Origin: Coprinopsis marcescibilis
Lineage: Eukaryota; Basidiomycota; Agaricomycetes; Agaricales; Psathyrellaceae
Direction of reading: 5' to 3'
DNA: 64,000 bases
Assembly (NCBI GenBank): GCA_004369085.1
Contig: ML210163.1
Span: 186,001-250,000, forward strand
In this document: positions 1 through 9,717 of the stretch, in pieces
How positions within the stretch are numbered: the stretch's first letter is position 1
How the letters are laid out: each line of letters starts with the position of its first letter
Position numbers and translations under genes: made by a program
Notes under the pieces: model-generated
Databases searched by the model: none
What the model was told of the DNA's origin: nothing
What the model saw: only the letters and a program-made list of their open reading frames with translations

Positions 1-527
1 GAACATCTGCCGCGCAGACCCTCTCTAGGCTCCTTACCCAACACTCCACTACCTACTCGTCATTATCTCCTCGCATCATGAAGACCCTCCTTCTGGCTCT
101 GATCTCGGGGGGTAAGAGCAAGGGTACACGAGAAGGTGCCGTTAAAGGGCTGGTTGCGGTCGGCAAAGAAGCCGTCCGCAAGGGTCTCGTAGAAAGCGGC
201 GGCACCAGAGTCGTCGCCACCGATTGCCACAACTCTAACAGCCGAGAAAGCAATAGCCTCGTTGTTGCGGTTCTGGTGCGTGCCTGTTCCTTTTGGTATT
301 CGCGCGATTGAACTAAAATCTCACTCCCCGTTTTGCAGGATGCTCTACGAGTCTTGCACCCTTCTAGCGAGACTACGATGACGGGTTCGTTGGATCGCTC
401 GAATGCGCTGGACTCTGAGGTCTATAATACGCTTACTGACCTCTTGGGCGAGTTCTTTGCGAACAAGGTGGCAAATGACGCTTCTTGGGCTAGGGAAATC
501 GCCAAGAGCGCCGCCGTCCTATCATGA
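1..527 (+). CDS. TAF6: TFIID subunit TAF6, C-terminal part (5' end outside window)
   Basis: The frame is open from the window edge (first full codon at 3), so the ATG at 78 is internal. It is spliced by a 63-nt intron (276-338, GTGCGT...TTGCAG, phase 0) to a last exon 339-527 ending in TGA. The visible part is helical, with HEAT-like repeats: an S-A-A-Q-T-L-S-R-L-L stretch followed by the motif GAVKGLVAVGKEAVRKGLVE. This resembles the C-terminal HEAT domain of TAF6, a histone-fold subunit of TFIID (and SAGA in yeast) needed for RNA polymerase II initiation. The last exon, with LTDLLGEFFANKV, closes the protein. The histone fold must lie upstream of the window. The identification rests on recalled family resemblance; a different HEAT protein is possible. 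Confidence 0.72.
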
Positions 528-1622
528 CCCCAGGCATGCAGTAGTAGCTCGATCCCCCTTTCCACGTTTGATGTATTATATTGCCCTGTGCTATCCAAGG
601 TTTGGAAGAGGTTATCAAACGTAGCGATTCATTCAGGTTCGCGGTTACGCTTGCTCCGCTCAATCGTTTGTAACAGAGTCGTATGCTACCTTGAGGAGAG
701 GCAAAGTTCTTTGTGGACCACGCCAGTGGTTCGCATGGCCCGTAAGGAGCGACAACATCTTCAGCGATGGTGGCCTGCGGATCCTCCCTACTGACTTTTA
801 CATTTTCCTCCACCACCGAGGTGATTTCGAGGACATCGACTGATGTGGCTGCCCTTTGTGAAATGCTTCGAGCTTAAGCAGGTAAATAGCTATACAGACA
901 CAACTTCGGCACCGGAGCTACAACTGTGAGATCCTTGTTCTGCTTCTGTGTCTTTATAAATAAAACGTAAGTGATCTTCCTCCTTGTTCCCAGTTTGCGA
1001 TTAGTAGATGCTAAACTGATCTGAGTAACGTTCTTCGCCTATCACTACCAGGACGTGTCTTTCGCCTTACATCTGATTACAAGGAATCGTTCGTGTATTA
1101 CGATTGAACCAGTACGCTATGAGGTCGAAGGAGGGCGAACCCGAGTTTGCTAGCTGAGTAGCCCTGTAATGTTATGGGCTGAACGTTCTCGATGCTCATC
1201 GTATCTGTTACTTCCAGTCATTTGCGGCGATTGGACTACGGAGGGTCTTACTTTCGAATACGATATACTCTCTCGAAATCGGCTGCAGCATGCCTGCTTG
1301 CATCCCTTGTTTAGCTCAAGCGCCACTACTGGAAAGGCGGGGGATTACCTCAAGGTAATAGCTCATCAATGAGGAAGACTCGCATCGTGCGATCATCCCG
1401 CACCGTTGGAATTCTTGTCTCATAGTACTCTCTTCTAGTTGCAGGTCAGGCTGCTAATGGCACGACCCGGGCTTAAAATCAAGGCATTGCGGCTTTCATA
1501 GTTGACTGAGCCCGAATGCTAGCCTTTACTTGGATTTGACTTCTCAACAGGTAACCTATAGACCCAGATGCCTCATGGGAGGACTCCATTTCGAATAGCA
1601 TCAAGAGGACTGTAAAGGGCGG
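528..1622. other. intergenic, nothing recognised
   Basis: About 1.1 kb between the TAF6-like gene and the first galectin promoter. Short open frames here have no splice partners and no recognisable protein features. I see no RNA gene or repeat in it. Confidence 0.6.
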
Positions 1623-1630
1623 TATAAAAA
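1623..1630 (+). promoter_or_regulatory. TATA box of galectin copy 1
   Basis: TATAAAAA lies about 140 nt before the ATG at 1772. The other galectin copies also carry TATA boxes at comparable distances, which suggests inducible, TATA-driven expression of the array. Confidence 0.6.
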
Positions 1631-1771
1631 GGCCATAACGCTGCGCCTTCTAACCTCAGACCCTTCTTACCCACATTCACCCATTCTCAAGCACTAAGCA
1701 CCTAAAAGGCGAGATTCACATCTCTACGTTTGTACTGTACCGAGCTAACGGACATCCACAGACCTTGAATA

Positions 1772-2254
1772 ATGTCTACGTTCATCAATCTCCAACAAAC
1801 TGTCCCCCTTCCCTTCGCCCTCCGGAACGGCGGTGTTGTCGAATTTCTCTCGCCTGAAGTCAATGCCCAGTCTACAGCGTTGACCAACATCCACCTTCTC
1901 AACGGCAGGGAAGATGTAGCCCTGGTGATTAGCTTCCGCCCAGCCAAGAACACCATCGTCTTCAATTCCAAGACCAGGGATGGCGAATGGGGCCAGGAGC
2001 AACAGGTGGATTACAACGATGTCTTCAGAAACAACAGCCAGGCTATTGTTTCCATCCTTGATCTTGGTGGCGCATTCAGTATCACGTTCAACCGGATGGA
2101 ACCGCACGTATATCCCAAGGAGATCTGGGAGCCGGTCGGATTTGTTCGTTATGAGGCTTCTGGAGGCGACAACGTTTCCTTATTCTCTCCTACCTTGGTC
2201 GTCAGGGAGTATCGAGCCCTTGCTGACCTTGTCAAGGATCGCAGCGCTTTCTAG
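1772..2254 (+). CDS. fungal galectin, divergent copy (array copy 1)
   Basis: Intronless frame of 160 residues, about the size of fungal galectins (150-160 aa). Galectins are cytosolic beta-galactoside-binding lectins; in mushrooms, members such as Coprinopsis CGL2 defend fruiting bodies against nematodes. The jelly-roll signature is visible: SFRPAKNTIVFNSK at about residues 54-67, then DGEWGQEQ. Against CGL2 positions, Arg56, Asn65, Trp73 and Glu76 are kept, but the first His is Val52 and the last Arg is Gln78, so two of the six sugar-contacting residues are changed. The usual DHGDR loop after the core is also replaced. It has no signal peptide, like the rest of the family. It may have lost or altered galactoside binding; expression is plausible given the TATA box upstream. 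Confidence 0.85.
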   Translation: MSTFINLQQTVPLPFALRNGGVVEFLSPEVNAQSTALTNIHLLNGREDVALVISFRPAKNTIVFNSKTRDGEWGQEQQVDYNDVFRNNSQAIVSILDLGGAFSITFNRMEPHVYPKEIWEPVGFVRYEASGGDNVSLFSPTLVVREYRALADLVKDRSAF

Positions 2255-2308
2255 GTATGTGAATTAATCGTCGCCGTCAGGCTGAATTATACTCAACGGG
2301 TCTTCTCT

Positions 2309-2813
2309 CATCAATAAAACTCGGTTGGCGTTTTCAAGCATTTTCACAGATTTTAAATACGGAAAGACCTTTTCAGTGTTGAAAAGCTTTTCTGCACTGA
2401 AAAGGTCTTTAATAATTGAAAAACTAATCTACATCTTTTATAAATAAGCAGGATACTTTGAAAGTGGGGAAAAGCTTGAAAAAGATGTCCGGGTCAGGGC
2501 TTTTGTAATGCGATTCCAAGTCATAGTGTTTCCATTTTATATATTTGAACCCTGCCAGCTCCGTCACTCTTAGGAACAACTTAGGAAGCAAAGTGGGTCG
2601 GCCTCCAGGCCAAGACATCTTTTTCGAGCTTTCTCTGTCTTTAAAAAATCCCAAAAAGCTTGAAAAAGATAAATATGTTTTTGAAGATAATTAACTTTTT
2701 AAAGTCAGAAATGTCTTTTCGAGCTTTTATACAACATGTGTACATCTTTTCTAACATGGACTTTCTTTTCAAATGACAGAAATACACGGCAAGCAACTCC
2801 CTTTTCGGTGATG
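2309..2813. mobile_element. MITE-like element with terminal inverted repeats, copy 1
   Basis: A 505-bp AT-rich non-coding segment that recurs at 21007-21408 with high identity. Comparing the two copies defines the ends: the left end begins CATCA(C/A)(C/T)AAAA and the right end finishes TTTTCGGTGATG, reverse complements of each other apart from one or two positions. In this copy the same dinucleotide, CT, flanks both ends, which could be a 2-bp target duplication. An almost perfect 48-bp palindrome lies near the left end and the motif AGCTTGAAAAAGAT occurs twice. No transposase frame is present, so this would be a non-autonomous element. The superfamily cannot be assigned. Confidence 0.72.
2363..2410. 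repeat. 48-bp palindrome inside the MITE
   Basis: The outer 16-nt arms (2363-2378 and 2395-2410) are exact reverse complements. The 16-nt centre contains GAAAAGCTTTTC, itself palindromic. The same structure lies at 21061-21108 in the second copy with two changes in the left arm and centre. A hairpin of this strength fits a MITE subterminal repeat. Confidence 0.85.
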
Positions 2814-3104
2814 CTGCAGTTTTTCGTTTGGAAGCGCCAGACTTGCTTCGAGACGAGTTTCCCTGCGTCTTTGGGCACTACATCCCTTCTGAGACCATTT
2901 AAAGCGTAGAAAATCAGATATATACATACATGACTGCGTTGTTGATCAACTTGTTGTCGAACCACTGTTGCTATTGTTAGAATTTTGCGGCAGATGAATT
3001 TGCAGTGGTGTTTCTTCAAGGACCTCCGAGCGAAATATTTGGCTAGTAAGACAAGACAAGACAGTCACATTCCTCCAAGCTAACTACATACCCACCCATT
3101 AAGC

Positions 3105-3540
3105 ATGTCTGAAACTATCCCAGTCGCCGTCAAACCCTTCCCCTCCAAGAAGCATTCGCAGAGGGTGGTCTCTTGCAAGTCTTTTCTTCCGTAGTCAATA
3201 AGGACTCCAAGGTGTTCACCAACCTTAACTTCCTTGGCCCCAACTACGAAGTCGTTCGGGTTGTCGCCTTCCGCCCCGGATACGACATGATCGTCTTTAA
3301 TTCCAAGGACACTGATGGGCGATGGCTTGTCGAACACCGTGTTGGCTACGACAACGCGTTCAAGAATTCCAACGCGATTGTTAAGATCTTCAACCCCCAG
3401 GATACCTTTGAAATACTCATCGATCGCAAGACCCCCTGTACTTACAACAAACAAATCACCGGAGAGCCTGTCGTTTCGGTCAAGTCTTATGACTGGTCTG
3501 TCTGATCAGTGATCTCGCCGAGGCGGTCTCGTTGTCAATT
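3105..3540 (+). pseudogene. galectin copy 2, frameshifted
   Basis: A galectin most like copy 1. The only plausible start, ATG at 3105, is in a different frame from the body, which is readable from about 3128 to 3505; a TGA at 3110 closes the body frame upstream. The body shows the family core FRPGYDMIVFNSK and the W..EHR motif, but Val replaces the first sugar-binding His. A second frame change is needed near 3490: the body frame stops at 3503-3505, while the expected C-terminal strand (a DLAEAV-like segment) continues in another frame. Two disruptions in about 430 bp indicate a pseudogene. Two sequencing errors are the alternative, and no intron fits. Confidence 0.7.
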
Positions 3541-3900
3541 GGTAAGTCTGAAATTCGTTCTGTGTATATCATGGTACACAGTCTCTGACATTGGCCATCG
3601 CCAGCTGCGTACTCGCTCTTCTCGATTATCCCTTGGGATCAAACCTTTCTCAACCCAGAAAATCCATAAAAATGTAGGCCCAAACGTTGATTTAGTCGTG
3701 TGGCTGGGTGTAATATATGTGGTGTGTTGAATGCGATTTTGTATCATTAACATCGGACCGTTCCCCTTCGTGAAAGAAGTTCAATCGAATCAAATCGCTT
3801 CCATAAAGGCTGTCAGCCAAAGCCAGTTCGTGTTCGGCACCCGTTTGCTCATGGGGGCAAAGTTACGAATCTCTCATTTCCGATGTCTGGTAGATGAATG

Positions 3901-3908
3901 TATAAAGC
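3901..3908 (+). promoter_or_regulatory. TATA box of galectin copy 3
   Basis: TATAAAGC lies about 150 nt before the ATG at 4052. A possible 5'-UTR intron (GTATGT at about 3956 to TCTAG at about 4007) lies between them. This argues that the start is 4052 and not the in-frame upstream codons. Confidence 0.5.
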
Positions 3909-4051
3909 ACCTTTGCATGACTGTAGAAACTTTGGTTCGTATTCTCGACTCAAAGGTATGTTCTACTATGGATCGATCGGGTAATACAGACTTACTTCCA
4001 TTTCTAGTACTAGTCTCTCACTCAATCTCCGTCATAGCTGAAATCGACGCT

Positions 4052-4522
4052 ATGGTTTTCTACCTCCTCCAAGGCAATGTTGGCGGCGTAACTCTCCAAG
4101 ACGAGTTCAAGGCCGCAGGAATAATGATCATCCAAGCCCCAATATTGGACGCCAGCGCACCTCATGGGGAGTCTTCCATCAACCTCCTCAGCAAAGGCAT
4201 GAACTGCCTGCTACGTATCACCTTCCGCCAAGGCAGTAACGACATCGCTTTCAACAGCTGTCCCAAAGCAGGGAGCTGGGGCAACGAGGAGCACGTTTCG
4301 TTCGACGGCAGATTTGGAGTCAAGCCCCGCATCACCGTTTATGATCACGGTGATCGTTTCCAAATCATCTTCGACAATACGACGGCGATCTACTACAATA
4401 AGAGGATTCGGGAAGACACGAAAACTGTGTCGTATAGCATAGAGTCAGATAAAACAGTGGTGTTTGGGGAGCAATTGGGCATTAACACATATTCTGGCTT
4501 CGGGGAGATATCTCCTATCTAG
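4052..4522 (+). CDS. fungal galectin (array copy 3), substituted binding site
   Basis: 156-residue galectin without introns. The start at 4052 matches copy 4 in length and N-terminal sequence (both begin with a short hydrophobic strand), although the frame is open further upstream. The second half keeps the family loop YDHGDRFQI and strand IYYNKRI. Of the six residues corresponding to the CGL2 sugar site, Arg59, Asn68, Trp76 and Glu79 are kept. The first His is Arg55 and the last Arg is His81. Its closest neighbour is copy 4 at 4979, so the pair probably arose by tandem duplication. The binding specificity is likely changed; the fold should be intact. Confidence 0.85.
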   Translation: MVFYLLQGNVGGVTLQDEFKAAGIMIIQAPILDASAPHGESSINLLSKGMNCLLRITFRQGSNDIAFNSCPKAGSWGNEEHVSFDGRFGVKPRITVYDHGDRFQIIFDNTTAIYYNKRIREDTKTVSYSIESDKTVVFGEQLGINTYSGFGEISPI

Positions 4523-4836
4523 TAGAGGTACTATTAGCTAGAGCCTAGTACCGCTAAGTACCGATGTTTTGATAACTGATCATTAACAAGGGCCGGTCCG
4601 GAATGCCTGATAGAATTCTTGTGATCAATTTATGAGCGAAAGCTTTGTTGAACTCTTCACATTGCGACAAGCCCTCTCCATGTGGTCTTCATTTCACGTC
4701 GGCACTGAGCTCTAAATCGCCCCCGAATACGATTCTTCCATTTAAGCGGTCAGAATGTGACAAGTTGGAATCACATTACCGAAGCTTATACTCACGCTTA
4801 CCCCAAGGTCCGATGGATGTATAGTAATCTATAACC

Positions 4837-4844
4837 TATAAAGC
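4837..4844 (+). promoter_or_regulatory. TATA box of galectin copy 4
   Basis: TATAAAGC sits about 140 nt upstream of ATG 4979. A likely 62-nt 5'-UTR intron follows (4909-4970, GTAAGT...TTTCAG). Confidence 0.5.
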
Positions 4845-4978
4845 TTGACGATGCAGTACAAACTTTCAGACATAGCCCCAACACCTTTTCACCAATCCAG
4901 AGCCATTTGTAAGTTCATCCGATCTCAAAAATCCAATATAGGCTCAATTAGCGCCTTTCGGGCCTTTCAGACACAAAT

Positions 4979-5449
4979 ATGGTCAAATTCTACCTTCTCA
5001 AAGCACGAGACAGCACCAAACTCGCAGATGAATTCAAAGCCGAGTGGATTGCCTTACTTCAGGCTCCGAAACTCGACATAAGCAAGCCACACGGTTTTTC
5101 CTCCATAAACTTTATGAGCGCCAGCCAGAACATCCTCTTGCACATGAGCTTCCGTCCAGGCATCAATGTGATTGTGTTCAACAGCAAGACAAAAGACGGC
5201 GCATGGGGCCCAGAGGAGCGCATCTCCTTTATGGGTCGCTTCGGCATGAACCCCATCATCGGGGTGTACGACCACGGCGATCGGTACCAAGTCCTCTTCG
5301 ACAATGAGACTGTCATTTACTACAACAAGAGAATCCACGAAACAGCAACGATGCTACAGTATAACGTCGACGCGGGGAAGACTGCTGTTTTTGGGGAAGC
5401 TTTGGGGGTAAACACTTATTCCAGTTTCGGCGAGATTTCACCTGCATAA
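4979..5449 (+). CDS. fungal galectin (array copy 4), canonical binding site
   Basis: 156-residue galectin with the complete set of predicted sugar contacts: His55, Arg59, Asn68, Trp76, Glu79 and Arg81 (motifs HMSFRPG, VIVFNSK, GAWGPEER), then YDHGDRYQ and YYNKRI. In Coprinopsis CGL2 the equivalent residues bind beta-galactosides, and such lectins act from the cytosol as defence proteins against fungivores. There is no signal peptide and no coding intron; a 5'-UTR intron (4909-4970) is likely. Its 3' third was copied in the tandem duplication and survives as a fragment at about 7545-7700. Confidence 0.92.
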   Translation: MVKFYLLKARDSTKLADEFKAEWIALLQAPKLDISKPHGFSSINFMSASQNILLHMSFRPGINVIVFNSKTKDGAWGPEERISFMGRFGMNPIIGVYDHGDRYQVLFDNETVIYYNKRIHETATMLQYNVDAGKTAVFGEALGVNTYSSFGEISPA

Positions 5450-6335
5450 GTGAGCCCATATGACTGGGATCTGTCGCCATTGGCGTGATTCAAAGCGTGT
5501 TAACACTACATACTTCGTGGAGGTACCTGTTATAGCCAATGCGACCCACAATAGACTTCATTCGCGATGGGAAGATTCAAAGTTAAAGACAGGGTGCTGA
5601 GAATTCAACAATAAGCGCCGGTACATGACGCCCGACGATCTTCAATATCCCGCGACGCTGTACTCTTCTATCACCCCCACCACTCATTCTCGGTATTTTG
5701 AATGTCAGAAGACTCGGTAGAGTAAGCGGCCTCGCCGAGTGGCCGAGTTTCTCATCGATCTGCCCAAGCTCAGGGGGAAGCATGTGTCAATTCGAGGCAA
5801 GAGACGTCTTCGCCACCTCACATTAGCTACTAGCGATACGCTATATGCTTCATTAATCCTCAAAGTTAGTCTTTGGCTTCAATATATTGTGAAAGCTAGT
5901 GGTACCTTCTATTCTGGAAGAGCGTTTAACGTTCGGGCGTTGAGGCTATTGGAACATCTGACATCTATTGTGATCCCAACGAGCCGGACCCGCCGATACC
6001 CGCTTGGTACAATTTCAACTCACCGCTTCATCCTCTGGATGGGCAAACGCCAGGCTGGGTGGCTTGATTTAGGCGGAGGTGCCCCTACAATTTGTTTTAT
6101 ACTGTATATGTCATTTAAGCGCGGTGCACGTCTCATAACCACGTTTTTGTGATTTCAGTGCTAATAATAGGATCCGAGCGGAAGCTCACTACTAGCAAAG
6201 AGTCTTGAGGCTATTTCTTGATATCGCGAGTTCTTGGACTTTTTCTCGTTCACTAGTGATTCACCAGAGAGAGATAATAGAATCCAATTATCCCTAAAAC
6301 TCATCCGAAAGTGGAATGCACCCCAATTGCTGGGG

Positions 6336-6343
6336 TATAAAAG
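6336..6343 (+). promoter_or_regulatory. TATA box of galectin copy 5
   Basis: TATAAAAG in the context GGGGTATAAAAGC, identical to that of copy 6. It lies 135 nt before ATG 6471. Confidence 0.65.
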
Positions 6344-6470
6344 CAAGCCCAATGCCACGTACAAAAACCAACCAACAAACCAATCCGCCAACACAACAAA
6401 TCCTCTAGGCAAGTCTTCCACTTGTCATTACCACATTCGCAACTGACCATTCTCATCGCTAGCAATCACA

Positions 6471-6947
6471 ATGGTTATCCTCCTCAACGCCAACCAAATC
6501 TCCCAGCTCGGCAAAGAATTCACACGCGAGAACATCATTATCGTTCAGTCCCCCAAGCTCACGTTCACCGACAGCCAGACCGCCACGGACTTCAACCTCC
6601 TCGATGCCGCAGAGGATGTCCTTCTCGTCATCGGCATCCGCCCTAACGAGAACATCGTCGTTTTCAACAGCCGCACCGTGGACGGAGCCTGGGGCACAGA
6701 GGAGCGCATCCCTCTCGCGGGCGAACTTGAAGGCGACACCCCCAGCATCGCCATTTACGACCACGGTGACCGCTATCAGATTCTCCTCAACCTCAAGACC
6801 GTCTTGTATTACAACAAGAGAATTTTGGAGAGCGGGGCCGCGTTTGGCTACTCCCAAGGCAGCGACGTCGCCTTCGGAGATACCCTCGCACTCGAGTTCT
6901 ACGACTCCCTTGCCGACATCATCCCCAGGTTGTCCGGAAGCAACTAA
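6471..6947 (+). CDS. fungal galectin (array copy 5)
   Basis: 158-residue galectin, the closest relative of copy 6 and its counterpart in the 2.24-kb tandem duplication. It keeps Arg57, Asn66, Trp74, Glu77 and Arg79 (motifs IVVFNSR, GAWGTEER), the YDHGDRYQI loop and YYNKRI. The first sugar-binding His is Val53 in the motif LVIGIRP, where copy 6 has His. The protein is cytosolic with no signal peptide. A possible 5'-UTR intron with a GC donor (GCAAGT at about 6410) ends at CTAG before the ATG. Carbohydrate affinity is probably reduced or shifted relative to copy 6. Confidence 0.9.
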   Translation: MVILLNANQISQLGKEFTRENIIIVQSPKLTFTDSQTATDFNLLDAAEDVLLVIGIRPNENIVVFNSRTVDGAWGTEERIPLAGELEGDTPSIAIYDHGDRYQILLNLKTVLYYNKRILESGAAFGYSQGSDVAFGDTLALEFYDSLADIIPRLSGSN

Positions 6948-7544
6948 TCCTCGTGACGTTGGTAGGTGTCACCCCTCTCTACTCCTTGTTTCCGCCAACA
7001 CTCCCCACTCAGCAGAAATCCTCAATCGTTCATCCTTCCAACAGTGTCCCGAGACTGAGCTTCCTGTTGTTACTACTTTACTGTAAAAATACGCAAAAAA
7101 AACTTCGCCAAGGACTATACGTGTCTGTAACGCCTGATGTAGCTGGAATCTGTACCGTCGATAGCTGATGATTGTTCGAGAGTGTCCTGAAATACGATGT
7201 TGATCTAGTGTCCCACGCTTTGCATTGCGTCTAAGGGATACAAAGCCTCCAAGTGCAAAAGAAGCGGTTGCAAAGTACAGTAGTGTCTATGAAGACATTG
7301 CCAAAGAGATTAATCCATTGATTATCTTTCAAAACGATCCGTCGCGGAAGGGGCCCAGGGCTTTTACGATTGGTTAGTGCCAGACTCTTTCGCCAATTGG
7401 AGGACGTGCTCATAAACAGGCCACCCTCAGGTTACCATCCGACGCAGCCTCAAATATCACAGGCGTCCCACAGATATGATGCCACGAAGAACTTTGCTCG
7501 CGGGTTTCGAAAGCTCCCATTGCCGAAGTCAGCGGGAAGGGTAG

Positions 7545-7700
7545 GTGATTGTACTTACAAATCATCATCGCGGGATTAAAAAGTCCGCGACTGCGTTACA
7601 ATCCAAGTTTGACGCAGGGAAGATTACTATTTTTGGGGAACGTTTGCGGGGTAAACACTTACCCCAAGTCAACAACAACATCTCCGAGCTCGCATCGGTG
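7545..7700 (+). pseudogene. galectin C-terminal fragment
   Basis: The reading GACGCAGGGAAGATTACTAT...GGGGAACGTTTGCGGGGTAAACACTT matches the end of galectin copy 4 (5320-5430). Only the last third is present, frame breaks occur at the left side, and no start or core motif exists. It marks the left edge of the second duplication unit: the breakpoint fell inside the copy-4 type gene. Confidence 0.8.
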
Positions 7701-7880
7701 AGCGCTGAGGGGCATGTTACCCCTGGTGTAATTAAGGAATCTAGCACTAGATACTTTGCAGAAGTACCACCTATAAATCTATTTATTCACACTCTACATC
7801 TAATTTGCGTCGCGAACGTTGGACGCTGAAGATAGGGGCACTGTAATTTTGAATTAAGCGCCGGTGGCGTCGAGCATGGC

Positions 7881-7890
7881 ATCACGTGAT
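7881..7890. promoter_or_regulatory. ATCACGTGAT palindrome (CACGTG box)
   Basis: A perfect 10-bp palindrome with a CACGTG core, the usual site for bHLH regulators, in the long region before galectin copy 6. Function is inferred from the motif alone. Confidence 0.35.
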
Positions 7891-8580
7891 CACTATTTCT
7901 GTCCCTCGCACATAAAACGCATTCTTCTTCTTCTTCGCGCGGCTCTCAACCTTCCATCATGCATTATGCCCCCCTACTCACGCTCTGCCCGTTAGCCTTT
8001 GCAAACGTTCGAAAGTAGACGCCGCTTCGTCCAGGCTTGCATTGATTTTCTCAAGCTCCGACCGGATTATATGTCAAGTCGAAGATGAGATTTCTTCTTA
8101 CTTCACATTAGCTCTCAATACTACACCTTCGCTGTCCCCCAAACTAGTGTTGGCCTCCTATGCGCTGTGAAAGCGTATGGTACCTTCTGTTCTGGAAGAG
8201 TGTTCAACGTTTGGGACAATGGAGCTGTTGAAGTTGGCGAACTCAACTCGGCCAATTGCAGCTTGGCACAATTTTCAACTCAGCGTCTCGCCTTTGTGGA
8301 ATGCAAACACCTGGCTGTCTCCTCTGAGCAAGGGCGGTAAATTTCGATTTATGTACTACTGTATATGTTAGGTGAAACGGTATAACCACTTTCTGTTTAC
8401 AGAACTAGGATCCGAACAGAAGCCACTGCTGGGAAAGTGTGCGTGGGTGAGTTCTTGGCAAAGCGGCGATCAGCGCTTATTTTTGTCAACCCGACTTCTT
8501 GTGTACCATAGAGAGAGGAATTAGGACCCCAAACCTCACTAAAACACATCCACAAGTAATGTGTACCCCTATTCCTGGGG

Positions 8581-8588
8581 TATAAAAG
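8581..8588 (+). promoter_or_regulatory. TATA box of galectin copy 6
   Basis: TATAAAAG preceded by GGGG, as in copy 5. It lies 142 nt before ATG 8723. Confidence 0.65.
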
Positions 8589-8722
8589 CTAGCACTCTGC
8601 CTCGTACAATCGTCAGACCCTCAAGAATCTAACTTGCCAACTCAACAAAGCCAAAAAGCGAGTCCACGCCTACCTCTCTCCTACTCGCGCGATACTGACC
8701 ACTTTTCTCGCCAGCCATCACA

Positions 8723-9199
8723 ATGTTTGTCCTCCTGAACGCCAACCAGGTCGTCAAGCTCGGTCAAGACATCACAAACGAGAACATCCTTTTGATCCAG
8801 TCCACCAAGCTTGCGTTCACCAGCAGCCAGGGCACCACCTACTTCAACCTCCTCAGCGCTGCTGAAAACATCATTCTGCACATCAGCATCCGCCCCAGCC
8901 AGAACGTCATCGTTTTCAACAGCCGCACCAAGGACGGATCCTGGGGCCCTGAGGAGCGCATCCCTCTCGCCGGCCAGCTTGAAGGCAACAACCCCAGCAT
9001 CACCATTTACGACCACGGTGACCGCTACCAGATCCTTCTTGACCTCAAGACCGTCTTGTACTACAACAAGAGGATCAAGGAGAGCGGCGTCATGCTCGGC
9101 TACTTCCAAGACCAAAGCAGTGCCTTCGGGAATACCCTCGCGGTCGAGGTCTACGACTCGCTCGCCGACATCGTCCCCAGGTTGTCGGGAAGCAACTAA
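8723..9199 (+). CDS. fungal galectin (array copy 6), canonical binding site
   Basis: 158-residue galectin with all six predicted sugar contacts: His53, Arg57, Asn66, Trp74, Glu77 and Arg79 (motifs HISIRPS, VIVFNSR, GSWGPEER), then YDHGDRYQI and YYNKRI. These match the CGL2 residues with an offset of two. It has no signal peptide and no coding intron. Codon usage is strongly C-ending, as in highly expressed fungal genes. It is the intact, probably active partner of copy 5 in the tandem duplication. The expected role is beta-galactoside binding, possibly defence against nematodes or insects during fruiting. Confidence 0.93.
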   Translation: MFVLLNANQVVKLGQDITNENILLIQSTKLAFTSSQGTTYFNLLSAAENIILHISIRPSQNVIVFNSRTKDGSWGPEERIPLAGQLEGNNPSITIYDHGDRYQILLDLKTVLYYNKRIKESGVMLGYFQDQSSAFGNTLAVEVYDSLADIVPRLSGSN

Positions 9200-9717
9200 A
9201 CTTCGTGATGTCAGTGTGCCTCAGCCCTCTTCACTCCTTTGTGTCGCCAACACCCCCCACTCAGCAGAATAATCAATCCTCCATCCTCCCAAAAGTGCCC
9301 TGAAACTAAACTTCCTGTTGTTGCGTTTTACTGTAAAAACCCTAAAAATACTTCGCCAGGACTATACGTGTCTGTAACGCCTGAAGTAGTTGATAGCTGT
9401 ACCGTCGGTAGCTGAATGTTCAAGAGCGTCCTGAAATAAGGACGTCGATCTAGTGTATCTCACACTTTGCATTGCATCTAAGGAAGACAATAATGATAAG
9501 TACTTCAAGTGCAAAGAAACGGTAGTCAGGTACAGTATTAAGGTTCATCAACGCATCGCGAAGTCGATGAATTGATTAGTTCCCAAAAATGATTTTGTCG
9601 CCCAAGGCCTGCTTACGATTCGGTAGTACCGGACTCTTTGGACAATTCGACGTGCTCCTTGGGGGTGATGTGTTCCTAAACAAGTCAGCCTCAGGTCAGC
9701 ATTCGACTTGGCCTGTT

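Larger units (their letters stand above)
5300..7480. repeat. tandem segmental duplication, unit 1
   Basis: From the 3' part of galectin copy 4 through galectin copy 5 and its 3' flank, the sequence is repeated downstream at an offset of about 2242-2252 bp. Matching landmarks include GGTACCTTCT.TTCTGGAAGAG (about 5902 and 8179), the GGGGTATAAAAGC promoter (6332 and 8577), the two galectin genes (6471 and 8723) and the 3' flank GGACTATACGTGTCTGTAACG. Boundaries are approximate. Confidence 0.8.

Noticed and set aside
3731..4051. In-frame N-terminal extension of galectin copy 3
   Set aside because: The TATA box at 3901 and a probable 5'-UTR intron lie inside it, and the protein from 4052 matches copy 4 in length.
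5739..6152. 137-codon frame upstream of galectin copy 5
   Set aside because: The same region in the second duplication unit is broken by stops and indels, so it is not kept as coding. No domain is visible.
6459..9115. Minus-strand frames of 130-145 codons opposite galectins 5 and 6
   Set aside because: Mirror images of the biased codons of the galectin genes, with Asp/Val/Glu-rich sequence and no homology to known proteins.
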